A stretch of 55,583 nt of DNA from Alcaligenaceae bacterium (GCA_012727555.1 JAAYGT010000154.1:1-55583), one strand, 5' to 3'. Shown: positions 41,117 to 50,456, counted from the stretch's first letter. Program-made: numbers and translations. The notes: generated from the letters alone by a model not told the origin.

Positions 41117-42745
41117 ATGAAAAACAGTGTGCAAACAGACCATACGTCTGTATTTTGGCGCGAACAAGAGATGTTGCTGTTCCAGCAGGTCATGGGACTG
41201 GTAGGTAAAAGCCTGTTACCCGATGTCGTGCTGCAGGAAATTCTTCATTTGATGTCAGAGTTATTGGGCCTTAACCGTGGGCGTATCGTTCTGTACGACA
41301 CGCCACCGGAAACTGCCCGCATTCGTTATGCCTATGGTTTAACCCGCTCTGAGATCAAACGCGGTGTCTACAGGGTAGGGGAGGGTATTACCGGACGGGT
41401 AATGAAATATGGGCAATTGATTCTGGTGCAGGATATTGATGCTGAGCCAGGTTTTCTTGCCCGTTCAGTAGAGCGGAAAAAACTGCCGCCCGGCCCTGTT
41501 TCCTTCCTGGCACTTCCTATCCGTGTTGATGAGCATACAGTTGGTGTACTTGCCTGTCATCGCATTCGAACACGTAACCGACCCCTTTCCAATGATCTTT
41601 CAATGCTGCGGATTTTGGCAACGCTGGCCGGCCAGTTGTTGCAGTTGCAGTCCATGCTGTTGGAAAAAACCCGTGCACTTGAAGAGCAAAACAAAATATT
41701 GATTCATGCCCTGGAACATGACACTGCACGCTACGGCATCATTGGTACGTCACCTGCACTCTTGAGCGCTATTTCGGAACTTGAGCGGGTTTCAGATGCG
41801 ACAGCCAGCGTGTTGTTGCTGGGCGAATCAGGTACGGGAAAGGAACTGTTTGCTCGTGCGCTGCATTTGGCAAGCTCCCGTCGCGACCAGCCGTTCATCA
41901 AGGTTAATTGCGCAGCGATTCCCGATACCTTATTTGAGTCTGAACTGTTTGGTTATGAGCGTGGTGCTTTCACCGGCGCTCATCAAAGCAGAGAAGGTTT
42001 GTTTGAACAAGCCAACCACGGAACCCTGTTTCTTGATGAAGTGGGTGAATTACCGTTGGGCATGCAGGGTAAATTACTGCGAACTTTACAGGAAGGAACC
42101 ATTACGCATTTGGGTGGAAAACGTGAAATTTGCATTGATGTGCGACTGGTCGCTGCTACCAACCGTGATCTTGAAATGGACGTTGCCCGTGGCTTGTTTC
42201 GTCAAGATCTGTATTATCGACTCAACGTCATTCCCATTCGTCTGCCCTCACTGGCCCAGCGGCGCGGTGATATACGCGATCTGGCATTACACTTTTTGAA
42301 CCGTGTGAATCAGGCAAACCAGCGCAATATAAACCTGATGCCCGATGCTTTGGCTCGTCTTGAAGCACATTCCTGGCCTGGCAACATACGTGAACTTTCC
42401 AATTTGATTGAACGGATTGTGTTGCTGGCTGAAAAACCTTTTTTAGGGGCTGTTGATATCGAGCGTTACATGCCAGTACATCAATACATTCCCCCTACAG
42501 TCATTCCGGAGAGTGTTCATCTCGATGCCACAGGATTTGCACCAGAAAGCGCACCGAAGCATAACCCAGTGCACCAATCAGGTGCTTTGTCGATCGTCAG
42601 GCCCTATCTTGGTGTCGCCTCTCACTCGTCTGATGCATTGCACGAGGCAATGCGGATTTCCGGGGGTAATAAATCGCGAGCGGCCCAGTTATTGGGTCTG
42701 ACGGCTCGTCAGTTTGCCTATCGCTGGCAAAAAATCCGCGGTTAA
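41117..42745 (+). CDS. Sigma-54-dependent activator (GAF-AAA+-Fis), likely CynF/NifA-like
   Basis: The 542-residue protein has an N-terminal GAF sensor domain (about 30-180; VGEGITGRVMKYGQ and SFLALPIRVDEHTVGVLACH). The AAA+ domain has Walker A GESGTGKE (236-243), the sigma-54 contact loop GAFTGA (283-288), Walker B TLFLDE (303-308) and LEAHSWPGNIRELSNLIERI. A C-terminal Fis helix-turn-helix follows (about 507-540, GGNKSRAAQLLGLTARQFAY). It activates RNA polymerase-sigma-54. A -24/-12 promoter lies at 42916 in front of the following operon, its probable target. Pseudomonas cyanate clusters contain a similar activator called cynF; assignment here rests on context. Which small molecule the GAF domain senses is unknown. 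Confidence 0.9.
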   Translation: MKNSVQTDHTSVFWREQEMLLFQQVMGLVGKSLLPDVVLQEILHLMSELLGLNRGRIVLYDTPPETARIRYAYGLTRSEIKRGVYRVGEGITGRVMKYGQLILVQDIDAEPGFLARSVERKKLPPGPVSFLALPIRVDEHTVGVLACHRIRTRNRPLSNDLSMLRILATLAGQLLQLQSMLLEKTRALEEQNKILIHALEHDTARYGIIGTSPALLSAISELERVSDATASVLLLGESGTGKELFARALHLASSRRDQPFIKVNCAAIPDTLFESELFGYERGAFTGAHQSREGLFEQANHGTLFLDEVGELPLGMQGKLLRTLQEGTITHLGGKREICIDVRLVAATNRDLEMDVARGLFRQDLYYRLNVIPIRLPSLAQRRGDIRDLALHFLNRVNQANQRNINLMPDALARLEAHSWPGNIRELSNLIERIVLLAEKPFLGAVDIERYMPVHQYIPPTVIPESVHLDATGFAPESAPKHNPVHQSGALSIVRPYLGVASHSSDALHEAMRISGGNKSRAAQLLGLTARQFAYRWQKIRG

Positions 42746-42785
42746 TACGGTATTTAATAGGTCTGCACCCCTCGAAAAACCTTTT

Positions 42786-42834
42786 GACAGGGCCGACAGA
42801 TTGGCAACATTGTTGCCAATCTGTCGGCCCTGTC
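42786..42834. promoter_or_regulatory. 49-nt near-continuous palindrome, candidate activator site
   Basis: 24-base arms (42786-42809 and 42811-42834) are exact reverse complements around a single T. It lies 40 bases after the activator stop and about 100 bases upstream of the sigma-54 promoter, a usual enhancer distance. The core TTGGCAACA-T-TGTTGCCAA has the symmetry of a dimer site. No T-run follows, so it is a poor intrinsic terminator, though a dual role is possible. Confidence 0.6.
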
Positions 42835-42915
42835 TGATGCCTTGTTGCTACTGATTCCATTCTTGAAAATAAATAATTAAATAAAAACAGTATCTTAGCT
42901 ACGTTCCTGAAAATC

Positions 42916-42931
42916 TGGCATGGGTCTTGCT
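42916..42931 (+). promoter_or_regulatory. Sigma-54 (-24/-12) promoter of the OsmC-to-CynD operon
   Basis: TGGCATGGGTCTTGCT has GG and GC with exactly ten bases between them and matches TGGCAcg-N4-TTGCw at nearly every key position. It lies about 80 bases before the OsmC-like start and directly after the sigma-54 activator gene. Confidence 0.85.
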
Positions 42932-43008
42932 TATAGCTGTTTGTATTGATCATTTGATCGCAACAGAACGGTAGCACTGCTGCCCGAAACTCATATCAGG
43001 AGAACGCT

Positions 43009-43587
43009 TTGACGACTGCTACTCTGACCTCCCCGACCGAAACCCTTGTCGCAACCGAAACAGTCAAGACGTATCTACGTCCGATTGATCGCGATGGTTT
43101 GCTGAAATTCGCCGCCGCCGGTCGAGAGAACCCCGAACGTAAAGGAACCAACAAAGTGCACACCGTGATGCAGGGGCAGTTTCGTTCATGGAGCTATGTC
43201 GGGATCCACAACCCGGTCATTGTCGATGAACCCCTGCATCTGTTTGGTGAAAACACCGCGCCGGCACCTGGCGAGATTGTCTTGTCGGCCCTGGGAGGTT
43301 GCCTTTCCGTGGGTATCACTGCGGTAGCAACGTACCGTCAAGTGAAACTGAGCCGGCTTGAAATCTTCATGGAAGCGGATATTGGAAATACAGCAGCCTG
43401 GGGTGCTGGCGGTGCGGAACGAAAACCGGAAGAAATGGGTTTTCAGGCTATTCGCGTCAAGGTTGTGATTGATGGGGATGCCAGCCGTGAAGAACTCGAT
43501 GACATCGTCCGCCATGCCAATTATTACTCGCCGGTGGCCAACACGATGCGTAATCCGATTCCTTTCAGCATTGATCTTGCCGAGTGA
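43009..43587 (+). CDS. OsmC-like protein lacking the second active-site cysteine
   Basis: This 192-residue OsmC/Ohr-superfamily protein starts at a TTG with a good CAGGAG site six bases upstream; no ATG is nearby. It keeps the first conserved cysteine (LSALGGCLSVGITAVA), but where peroxidases have a second Cys (Y-C-P-V-xxT) it has NYYSPVANTMRN, with Ser. A two-Cys peroxidase cycle is therefore unlikely. OsmC-fold proteins without the pair may handle organic or sulfur substrates through one Cys. It is the first gene after the sigma-54 promoter. Its role with the next two redox genes is unknown. Confidence 0.85.
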   Translation: MTTATLTSPTETLVATETVKTYLRPIDRDGLLKFAAAGRENPERKGTNKVHTVMQGQFRSWSYVGIHNPVIVDEPLHLFGENTAPAPGEIVLSALGGCLSVGITAVATYRQVKLSRLEIFMEADIGNTAAWGAGGAERKPEEMGFQAIRVKVVIDGDASREELDDIVRHANYYSPVANTMRNPIPFSIDLAE

Positions 43588-43638
43588 GTCATTTTCATTT
43601 GTTTGTCTGATGTACCTGCTTATTCCGGAGTCTGAATC

Positions 43639-44781
43639 ATGAATCTTGCTGACGTCCAACCTTCTGTCCTCGACCCGGCCTGGTCTCACGAACAGGTTAT
43701 GGCACGTGTCACAGCCATTGCCAATGGGCCTTTGGCAGATGCTGCTTACCGTATCGACCATGAAGGTCATTATCCGCTTGAAATCATGGCTCAACTGGGC
43801 GAAGCAGGTGCTTTTGGTGCTCATCTTGAATGTGGTGGTCGTCGATTCGCTCTCGCGCTCGATGCCATGCGAGCCATTAGTCGCAGTTGTGGTTCAACAG
43901 GTTTTTTGACCTGGTGCCATGATGTTTGCGGCTTGTATATGGAACAGTCAGGCAACCCGGCATTGGCCCGAAGCGTTCTGGACGACCATGTGAACGGAAT
44001 CACCTTTGGCGGAACAGCGCTGTCCAACCCAATGAAGTCTTTGGCCGGCATCGAGAAAATGTTGTTACGGGCAACGCCTGTGAAAGGTGGCTATCAGGTG
44101 AGTGGAGCCTTGCCCTGGGTCAGTCACATTGGTCCGGGCCAGTACTGTGGGGCGATTGCGGGAGTCTACCGCGATGATGGCTCCCTTTCACATGAAATCA
44201 TGTTTTTGTTGCGCTTTACGGATGATGTCGTTTTACGCCCATGTCCCGAGTTTTCCGGTATGGAAGGTACCAGCACCTGGGGTGTCAGACTGGATAACTA
44301 TTTTGTGGGCGAAGACAGCATGATTGCTGATCCTGCCCGTCCTTTCATCGCCCGGATTCGTGCTGCATTTGTGCTGCTTCAGGCAGGTATGGCGATCGGT
44401 GTAGCTCAGGGAGCGATCGAGTCCATTCTTGAAGTGGAGCCTGTTTTGGGGCATGTCAATCAGTTTCTGCATGACCGGCCCGACGTACTACAGGCTGAAT
44501 TTGACGACCTGGGTGCGCGCGTCATGAAGCTGGCTGAAACACCCTATGACGGTAGCAAAGATTATCTGCTGGATGTTCTTGATGCACGCACACAAGGCGC
44601 CGAGTTTGCCCTCAAAGCCACTCAGTCGGCTTTGATGCATCAGGGCGCACGTGGCTATTTGATGAACTCGGCGCCCCAGCGTCGTATTCGGGAAGCGCAT
44701 TTTGTTGCCATCGTAACCCCGGCCATCAAGCATTTACGCTGGGAAATGGCACGGCTTTCCAAAGAGGAGATGCCGGCATGA
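43639..44781 (+). CDS. Acyl-CoA-dehydrogenase-fold flavoprotein (possible monooxygenase)
   Basis: The 380-residue protein has the ACAD fold order: N-terminal helices, a middle beta domain ([37 protein letters not shown], the flavin-contact 'G.k.wvs' type; [16 protein letters not shown]), and a C-terminal helical domain ([20 protein letters not shown]). The catalytic Glu segment of true dehydrogenases (Y-E-G/G-T-x-E) is not seen. That absence is typical of family members acting as flavin monooxygenases (DszC or SfnC type). It is followed without gap (ATGA) by a rubredoxin-reductase, a likely electron source. The substrate is unknown; cyanase downstream suggests a C-N compound (inference). Confidence 0.85.
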   Translation: MNLADVQPSVLDPAWSHEQVMARVTAIANGPLADAAYRIDHEGHYPLEIMAQLGEAGAFGAHLECGGRRFALALDAMRAISRSCGSTGFLTWCHDVCGLYMEQSGNPALARSVLDDHVNGITFGGTALSNPMKSLAGIEKMLLRATPVKGGYQVSGALPWVSHIGPGQYCGAIAGVYRDDGSLSHEIMFLLRFTDDVVLRPCPEFSGMEGTSTWGVRLDNYFVGEDSMIADPARPFIARIRAAFVLLQAGMAIGVAQGAIESILEVEPVLGHVNQFLHDRPDVLQAEFDDLGARVMKLAETPYDGSKDYLLDVLDARTQGAEFALKATQSALMHQGARGYLMNSAPQRRIREAHFVAIVTPAIKHLRWEMARLSKEEMPA

Positions 44782-46133
44782 ACCACGCTGACGAACCCTG
44801 GCGGCAATTCCTGTGCCGTGCCTGCGGCCTGATCTACGATGAAGAGAAGGGCGATCCTGACAGCGGCCTGGCCCCCGGAACCCGTTTTGACGATATTCCG
44901 GATGATTGGGTCTGCCCTTTGTGTGGTGTGATCAAGGCAGATTTTGAACCGTATGAGCCCGTGGCCCCTGGATCCGTTTCCACATGTGCTGTCGTCGCGT
45001 TGCCCCGTACCAGTCAGTGCGGTGTTGTTGTCGTTGGCGCTGGCAGTGCCGGCTGGGGCGTGGTGGAAGCGTTACGTGCTCTGGATCGTTGTGTTCCGAT
45101 CATGCTGATCAGTGCTTGTGACGCTGACCGCTACCATAAACCCGAATTGTCGATTGCACTGAGCCGTGGTACCGAACCTGCCGCATTGGTCCGGGAATCC
45201 GCCGGGCAAGCCGCCCGCAGGTTGGGTGTGGCTCTGTTGACAGAAACCTTCGTGACAGGCATTTCACCCGTGCTCAAGCAACTGCGAACAACACGCGGGA
45301 CATTGCATTACGAGCATCTGGTGCTTGCCCAGGGCGCTCGTGCGCAGGTGCCTGATCCGTTGCCTGCCGAACTGTGCTGGCGTATCAACGATCTGGCGGG
45401 CTGGACCGGCTTGTATCGCCGCTTGAAAGAAGGGGTGCGACATGTTGCAGTGGTCGGTGCGGGTATGGTGGGCTGCGAACTTGCCGAGGATCTGGTGCGT
45501 GCCGGTCATGCAGTCACGCTGATTTCCACGCACGAACAGCCACTGGCTGGATTGCTGCCGCCCCGGGCGGGTGCGCGTCTCAGGAACGGGCTTGCCGCGC
45601 TCGGTGTGAATTACCTCGGACCCACACAGATCCGTCGTTTGAGCGCATCTGGCAAAGGTACCCGATCCATTGAAACTTTCGATGGCCGCATGCTGGAGGC
45701 TGATGAGGTGGTAGTGGCTGCCGGCCTTCAAACCGATCCCCGGCTTGCCCGCAGTGCGGGTCTGGCGTTTGAGCGTGGGATTGTGGTTGATCCAGCGACG
45801 TTGCGTACCAGTGCAGACGGTATTTACGCTTTGGGCGATTGCATCAGCCTGAACGGGTCGCCGTGTCGTTTCATCGAACCGATTGCCCGTCAAGCCAGTG
45901 TCATTGCCCACAGCATTCTGGGCCGCAAATACGAGCCTTATACACACCGTGCGCCTGTCATCCGTCTGAAAACACGCGTACTGCCTATCGTTGTACACGG
46001 CATGCCGGATGTCAACGGGCACTGGCAAGTGCTTGAAGAAACCGGTGACTACCTGTGCATGCAGCAGTGGTTCGATGGTCAACCGGTTGCCAGGCTTGAA
46101 ATTGGAAAAGCTGTGCAACAGCTTGCTGCCTGA
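44778..46133 (+). CDS. Rubredoxin fused to FAD/NAD(P)-dependent rubredoxin reductase
   Basis: The 451-residue protein begins with a rubredoxin domain: CRAC at residues 13-16 and CPLCG at 46-50 give four iron ligands, with [20 protein letters not shown] between. A pyridine-nucleotide disulfide oxidoreductase follows: an FAD motif near 82 ([17 protein letters not shown]), an NAD motif near 225 ([17 protein letters not shown]) and a second FAD contact ([10 protein letters not shown]). It resembles AlkT-type rubredoxin reductases with the electron carrier built in. It passes electrons from NAD(P)H through FAD to the Fe centre, presumably to the adjacent ACAD-type flavoprotein. The start overlaps that gene's stop. 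Confidence 0.92.
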   Translation: MNHADEPWRQFLCRACGLIYDEEKGDPDSGLAPGTRFDDIPDDWVCPLCGVIKADFEPYEPVAPGSVSTCAVVALPRTSQCGVVVVGAGSAGWGVVEALRALDRCVPIMLISACDADRYHKPELSIALSRGTEPAALVRESAGQAARRLGVALLTETFVTGISPVLKQLRTTRGTLHYEHLVLAQGARAQVPDPLPAELCWRINDLAGWTGLYRRLKEGVRHVAVVGAGMVGCELAEDLVRAGHAVTLISTHEQPLAGLLPPRAGARLRNGLAALGVNYLGPTQIRRLSASGKGTRSIETFDGRMLEADEVVVAAGLQTDPRLARSAGLAFERGIVVDPATLRTSADGIYALGDCISLNGSPCRFIEPIARQASVIAHSILGRKYEPYTHRAPVIRLKTRVLPIVVHGMPDVNGHWQVLEETGDYLCMQQWFDGQPVARLEIGKAVQQLAA

Positions 46134-46201
46134 TCCATTTTGACCACTTTGCTTCAGATCTATCTATTCGATTTTTCACTTCAGGAAAAGGTGACACGAC
46201 T

Positions 46202-47599
46202 ATGAAAACCGAGAACTTCTATCGCCCCTATGCCGCTGATGCCACGTTGGGTGGTTGTTCGTGTGGCCATCATGGCAGCCAGAGCGAACATGATGCTGAA
46301 CAGGTCCGTCGCCTCCAGGCTCGCGGTCGTGATCCGGAAACCCTGTCGCATGACTTTATGGAAGCGGCGGTTGTCAAAGCCCTGTTCCCTCAGGATGCCA
46401 CCCGTCGTCGTTTTCTGAAGGCAGTGGGTGGAAGCGCCGCCATGGCAGCCATTGCCAGTGTCATGCCCATTGCAGACCTGCAGGCCATGGTGCTTGAAAA
46501 ATCGGGGCCACTTGAAAAAACGGATCTGAAAGTGGGTTTTGTACCGATCAACTGTGCAACACCGCTCATCATGGCCGACCCCATGGGTTTCTACGCCAAA
46601 GAGGGGTTGAAGGTCAGTTTGAGCAAAACGGCTGGATGGGCACTGGTGCGCGATCAGATGCTTAATCGTGAACTTGATGCCTCGCATTTTCTGGCCCCGA
46701 TGCCTTTGGCTATTTCGATGAGTATGGGGTCGTCGTCACAGCCCATGCGCGTTGCCACGATTCAGAACGTCAATGGGCAGGCGATCACACTTGCACTCAA
46801 GCACAAAGACAACCGTGATCCCAAAAACTGGAAAGGCTTCAAGTTTGCCATTCCTTTCGAATATTCCATGCACAATTTTCTGTTGCGCTATTACCTGGCC
46901 GAGCATGGTCTGGATCCTGATCGTGACGTTCAACTGCGTGTCACACCACCACCTGAAATGATTGCCAATCTGCGTTCCGGAAACATCGATGGCTTCCTGG
47001 GGCCCGACCCGTTCAATCAGCGTGCGGTCTATGACAAGATCGGGTTCATCCATCTTTTGTCCAAAGATATCTGGAACGGTCATCCATGTTGTTCATTCGG
47101 CGTGGCCCAAGGTTTCATTGAGCAAAACCCCAACAGTTTTGCGGCGTTGTACCGTGCCATTCTCAGTGCGGCTGCAACGGCCCGCGTACCTGAAAACCGT
47201 CCCGAGATTGCGAAAGCAATTGCCGCACCCAATTACCTGAACCAGCCTGAAACCGTCATTTTGCAGGCACTGAGCGGCCGTTTTGCCGATGGACTGGGGA
47301 ATGTCCGCAACGAACCGGATCGTGCGGATTTCGATCCAATGCCCTGGTATTCCATGGCAACCTGGATGCTGACCCAGATGAAGCGCTGGGGCTATGTGAA
47401 GGGCGATGTTGACTACAAGGCTCTGGCCGAACAGGTGTTTTTGCTGACTGACGCCCGTGCCCGCATGAAAGATCTTGGTCAGTCTGTTGATGATGATGCC
47501 ATGCGAAGCGGTTATCGCAAATTCACCATCATGGGGCGCGAATACGACCCTGAAAATTCCGAAGCCTATCTTGCCGGCTTTGCCATCAAACGAAGCTGA
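46202..47599 (+). CDS. cynA: NrtA/CmpA/CynA-type ABC transporter substrate-binding protein, Tat-exported
   Basis: The 465-residue protein is of the nitrate/bicarbonate/cyanate-binding family: KVGFVPINCATPLIMADPMG, then GLKVSLSKTAGWALVRDQML, and RSGNIDGFLGPDPFNQRAVY. A twin-arginine signal (TRRRFLKAVGG, residues 67-77, then a hydrophobic Ala-rich stretch) lies unusually far in. The first 65 residues are a hydrophilic extension with a Cys/His cluster (GGCSCGHH, 17-24). Family members bind small anions, and the cyanase downstream makes cyanate the likeliest ligand, but nitrate cannot be excluded from sequence. It is the fourth gene of the sigma-54 operon. Confidence 0.88.
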   Translation: MKTENFYRPYAADATLGGCSCGHHGSQSEHDAEQVRRLQARGRDPETLSHDFMEAAVVKALFPQDATRRRFLKAVGGSAAMAAIASVMPIADLQAMVLEKSGPLEKTDLKVGFVPINCATPLIMADPMGFYAKEGLKVSLSKTAGWALVRDQMLNRELDASHFLAPMPLAISMSMGSSSQPMRVATIQNVNGQAITLALKHKDNRDPKNWKGFKFAIPFEYSMHNFLLRYYLAEHGLDPDRDVQLRVTPPPEMIANLRSGNIDGFLGPDPFNQRAVYDKIGFIHLLSKDIWNGHPCCSFGVAQGFIEQNPNSFAALYRAILSAAATARVPENRPEIAKAIAAPNYLNQPETVILQALSGRFADGLGNVRNEPDRADFDPMPWYSMATWMLTQMKRWGYVKGDVDYKALAEQVFLLTDARARMKDLGQSVDDDAMRSGYRKFTIMGREYDPENSEAYLAGFAIKRS

Positions 47600-47615
47600 C
47601 ACGAGGAGCAAGATC

Positions 47616-48491
47616 ATGAAAGTTTCTTTTCAGTTCAGGGCAACACTTTTGTCAGTGCTTATCCTGGTTGTGTTGCTGGGTATCTGGCAGGTCAGTACGG
47701 CGCCTGTTGAAAGCGGGCGTCCTGTGGCCGCCATGACGGCCGCAGAAGCAGAATATGCCGCTCTGATGGGGCTACCTGTGGAAGGGCAGGCATCGGGTGC
47801 ACAAAAAAATGATGGTTTTCCGACCCCTTCGCAGTTTGGTGCCGTGGCGCTCAAGCACCTGAGTGCCCCTTTCTACGACAATGGTCCGAACGACAAGGGA
47901 ATCGGCATTCAATTGTTGCATTCACTGGCCCGCGTTGCCGTTGGGTATGTGCTTGCCATGGCGGTGGCCATACCACTGGGTTTCGTGATCGGTATGTCGC
48001 CTCTGTTGTACAAGGCACTGGATCCTTTCATTCAAGTGCTCAAGCCCATTTCACCTCTGGCCTGGATGCCGATTGCGCTGTACACAATCAAAGACTCTTC
48101 CGTTTCCGGAATTTTCGTGATCTTTATCTGCTCGATCTGGCCCATGCTGATCAACACAGCCTTTGGTGTGGCCGGCGTACGCAAAGACTGGCTCAATGTA
48201 GCGCGCACGCTTGAAGTCAAACCCTTGCGCCGTGCCTTCAAAGTCATTTTGCCTGCTGCCGCACCCACCATCATTACCGGTATGCGTATTTCAATGGGCA
48301 TTGCCTGGCTGGTGATCGTGGCTGCTGAAATGCTGATTGGTGGAACGGGTATCGGTTACTTCGTGTGGAACGAATGGAACAATCTTTCGTTGTCGAATGT
48401 GATTTTTGCCGTCCTGATGATCGGTGTGGTTGGCATGATGCTCGACATGATGTTTGCCCAATTACAGAAAAAGGTGACGTATGCTGAATAA
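47616..48491 (+). CDS. cynB: ABC transporter permease (NrtB/CynB type)
   Basis: This 291-residue permease has an N-terminal membrane helix, a periplasmic loop of about 80 residues, then five helices with the inner-membrane-component motif [30 protein letters not shown] (in part: [20 protein letters not shown]), the EAA-type contact loop for the ATPase. The ATG at 47616 has ACGAGGAG before it and sits 16 bases after the binding-protein gene. It forms the membrane channel of the NrtABD/CynABD-like importer. The stop overlaps the ATPase start by 11 bases. Confidence 0.9.
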   Translation: MKVSFQFRATLLSVLILVVLLGIWQVSTAPVESGRPVAAMTAAEAEYAALMGLPVEGQASGAQKNDGFPTPSQFGAVALKHLSAPFYDNGPNDKGIGIQLLHSLARVAVGYVLAMAVAIPLGFVIGMSPLLYKALDPFIQVLKPISPLAWMPIALYTIKDSSVSGIFVIFICSIWPMLINTAFGVAGVRKDWLNVARTLEVKPLRRAFKVILPAAAPTIITGMRISMGIAWLVIVAAEMLIGGTGIGYFVWNEWNNLSLSNVIFAVLMIGVVGMMLDMMFAQLQKKVTYAE

Positions 48492-49512
48492 GAATCCTGG
48501 ACGGTTTGCTGTCAAACATGCAGGGCTCAAGGATATCGGGCTCATTGATCCTGAACGCAAGGGTACACATGCTTTTGTCGAGGTTGACGGATTGGCCAAG
48601 CGCTATCTTCCAGGCCAGCTCCCCGTTTTCGAACATGTCAATTTCGAGATAGAGCGCGGCGAGTTCATCTGCATCATTGGCCATTCAGGCTGTGGGAAAA
48701 GTACCATTCTGAATGTACTTGCGGGCCTCGAAGAGGCAAGCGATGGTGTGGTGATCATGGATGGGCGCGAGGTTGCCGGACCCAGCCTTGACAGAGGGGT
48801 AGTTTTCCAGAGTCATGCGCTGCTTCCTTGGCTGACTGTTGAAGAGAACATTGCCTTTGCCGTACGCTCACGCCATCCCGAGTGGTCGAACCAGCAGGTG
48901 GCGGAACATGGTGCGCGTTTCATCGACATGGTTGGTTTGTCGCATGCGGCCAAAAAGAAACCCTCTGAACTTTCAGGGGGCATGAAGCAGCGTGTGGGTA
49001 TTGCCCGTGCATTTTCGGTTGAGCCTAAAATGTTGCTCATGGATGAACCTTTTGGCGCTCTTGATGCACTGACCCGTGGCGTGATTCAGGACGAATTGCT
49101 GAAGATCTGCATGGCAACACGCCAGACAGTGTTCATGATCACCCACGATGTGGACGAAGCCATTTTGCTGGCCGACAGAATCTTCCTGATGAGCAACGGA
49201 CCCCAGGCGTGCATTGCTGAAATCGTGGTGAACACGCTACCCCGTGACCGTACACGTGAAACCATTCACCACGATCCGCAGTTCTATCGTATCCGTAACC
49301 ATCTGGTCGATTTTCTGGTGCATCGTTCCAAGGCAATCCAGCAGGCCCAGGCTGAAGGCTACCGTGCCGGATCGCGGATCACGCGTATTGTAAAACCGGG
49401 CCTTGAAGAGGCCGTTGAAGTGGCGGACCTCACACAACCGCCCGTACAGGAAAGTATGTCTGTTTCACACGATGACAAGGTCAAGCCATTGCGGGTGAGC
49501 GTTGCGGCGTAA
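48481..49512 (+). CDS. cynD: ABC transporter ATPase (NrtD/CynD type)
   Basis: This 343-residue ATPase has Walker [11 protein letters not shown]-loop [14 protein letters not shown], signature [14 protein letters not shown], Walker [13 protein letters not shown] and H-loop MITHDVDEA, all intact. The order and spacing match the NrtD/TauB/SsuB family. Two extensions stand out: about 30 residues before the domain, and about 75 residues after it (from [14 protein letters not shown]) with no recognised domain. It energises import by the upstream permease. It ends the tightly packed operon; 278 bases separate it from cyanase. Confidence 0.9.
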   Translation: MLNKNPGRFAVKHAGLKDIGLIDPERKGTHAFVEVDGLAKRYLPGQLPVFEHVNFEIERGEFICIIGHSGCGKSTILNVLAGLEEASDGVVIMDGREVAGPSLDRGVVFQSHALLPWLTVEENIAFAVRSRHPEWSNQQVAEHGARFIDMVGLSHAAKKKPSELSGGMKQRVGIARAFSVEPKMLLMDEPFGALDALTRGVIQDELLKICMATRQTVFMITHDVDEAILLADRIFLMSNGPQACIAEIVVNTLPRDRTRETIHHDPQFYRIRNHLVDFLVHRSKAIQQAQAEGYRAGSRITRIVKPGLEEAVEVADLTQPPVQESMSVSHDDKVKPLRVSVAA

Positions 49513-49620
49513 GCTATATTCGAAATGATGCCCTTTCCTGGCCTGGGGAACCATTCAGTTTCCCATACCCGGAATCGGGGCGTTTCGATTCAATACGTCC
49601 AGTTCCGTACCGTGTAAACA

Positions 49621-49739
49621 GTTTTTGTTGGTGCCATTTCAAGGGTTTTCCTGAAATGCCATCAATTCCGTTCCTGTGTTTTCTGAATCAAGTTTTTGTT
49701 CGTACCCTTTTCAAGGCTTGTCCTGAAATGCGATCGATT
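49621..49739 (+). repeat. Imperfect tandem repeat, unit about 71 bp, upstream of cyanase
   Basis: GTTTTTGTTGGTGCCATTTC at 49621 recurs as GTTTTTGTTCGTACCCTTTT at 49692, and both continue as CAAGG..T.TCCTGAAATGC.ATC.ATT. The similarity extends upstream (CAGTTCCGTACCGTG at about 49590 and CAATTCCGTTCCTGTG at about 49664), and a weak third start is seen at about 49752. It occupies most of the gap between the ATPase and cyanase. It may be a regulatory duplication or neutral. Confidence 0.65.
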
Positions 49740-49790
49740 TGTAGATCTAAAGTTCTTGTTGACCACCACCAATCACTCACGGAGAGTTCC

Positions 49791-50240
49791 ATGATTTCCA
49801 GTCGTACAGAAGTTACAGAGATGATCATTTCCGCCAAAGTGCGCAAAGGTCTCAAGTGGGCCGATGTTGCCGCCACAATTGGTTTATCCAAGGAATGGAC
49901 CACCGCAGGTTGTCTTGGGCAAATGACCTTCAATAAAGAGCAGGCCGAAGCGATCGGGAAGATCTTTGAACTTTCCGATGAAGCCATTGCCTGGTTGCAG
50001 ATTGTTCCTTACAAAGGCTCGTTACCTACATCGGTGCCGACCGACCCATTGATCTACCGTTGGTATGAAGTTGTCAGTGTGTATGGCACAACCATCAAAG
50101 AATTGATCCATGAAGAGTTCGGTGACGGCATCATGAGCGCCATCGACTTTTCCATGGATATTCAGCGTGAAGCCAATCCTAATGGTGACCGCGTGAATGT
50201 TGTCTTGTCTGGCAAGTTTCTGCCTTACAAATCCTACTGA
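49791..50240 (+). CDS. cynS: Cyanase (cyanate hydratase)
   Basis: The 149-residue protein matches cyanase along its length. An N-terminal helical domain (KVRKGLKWADVAATIGLSKE) precedes the catalytic domain YRWYEVVSVYGTTIKELIHE and FGDGIMSAIDFSMDIQREAN. The catalytic triad is present as Arg90, Glu93 and Ser116, with the same spacing as Arg96, Glu99 and Ser122 of E. coli CynS. It converts cyanate plus bicarbonate to ammonia and CO2 through carbamate, as a decamer. The ATG at 49791 follows CGGAGAG. The 278-base leader with repeats suggests it may also have its own promoter. Confidence 0.97.
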   Translation: MISSRTEVTEMIISAKVRKGLKWADVAATIGLSKEWTTAGCLGQMTFNKEQAEAIGKIFELSDEAIAWLQIVPYKGSLPTSVPTDPLIYRWYEVVSVYGTTIKELIHEEFGDGIMSAIDFSMDIQREANPNGDRVNVVLSGKFLPYKSY

Positions 50241-50440
50241 TCAAGTGGCGTACCTGATCATTTGTTAAGCGCACTCGATCTGCAGCAAACGTCCTCGTCC
50301 TTGAATCGCGGTTAGCTTGAACCGTGCAGGGGCGAGGAATACCACGGCATCAAGTCCAGACACACAGAATCCGATGCTCACACCGTAAAGACGTCTTTGC
50401 CTGTTCAATCCTGCCGTTGATTCATGAAAGATCATGGCTG

Positions 50441-50456
50441 TGTTTCACGTGAAACA
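50441..50456. promoter_or_regulatory. parS: parS site 4 (perfect), at the mnmG promoter
   Basis: TGTTTCACGTGAAACA exactly. It ends 13 bases before a TATAAT, so it covers the expected -35 zone of the mnmG-rsmG-parAB promoter. Confidence 0.93.
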
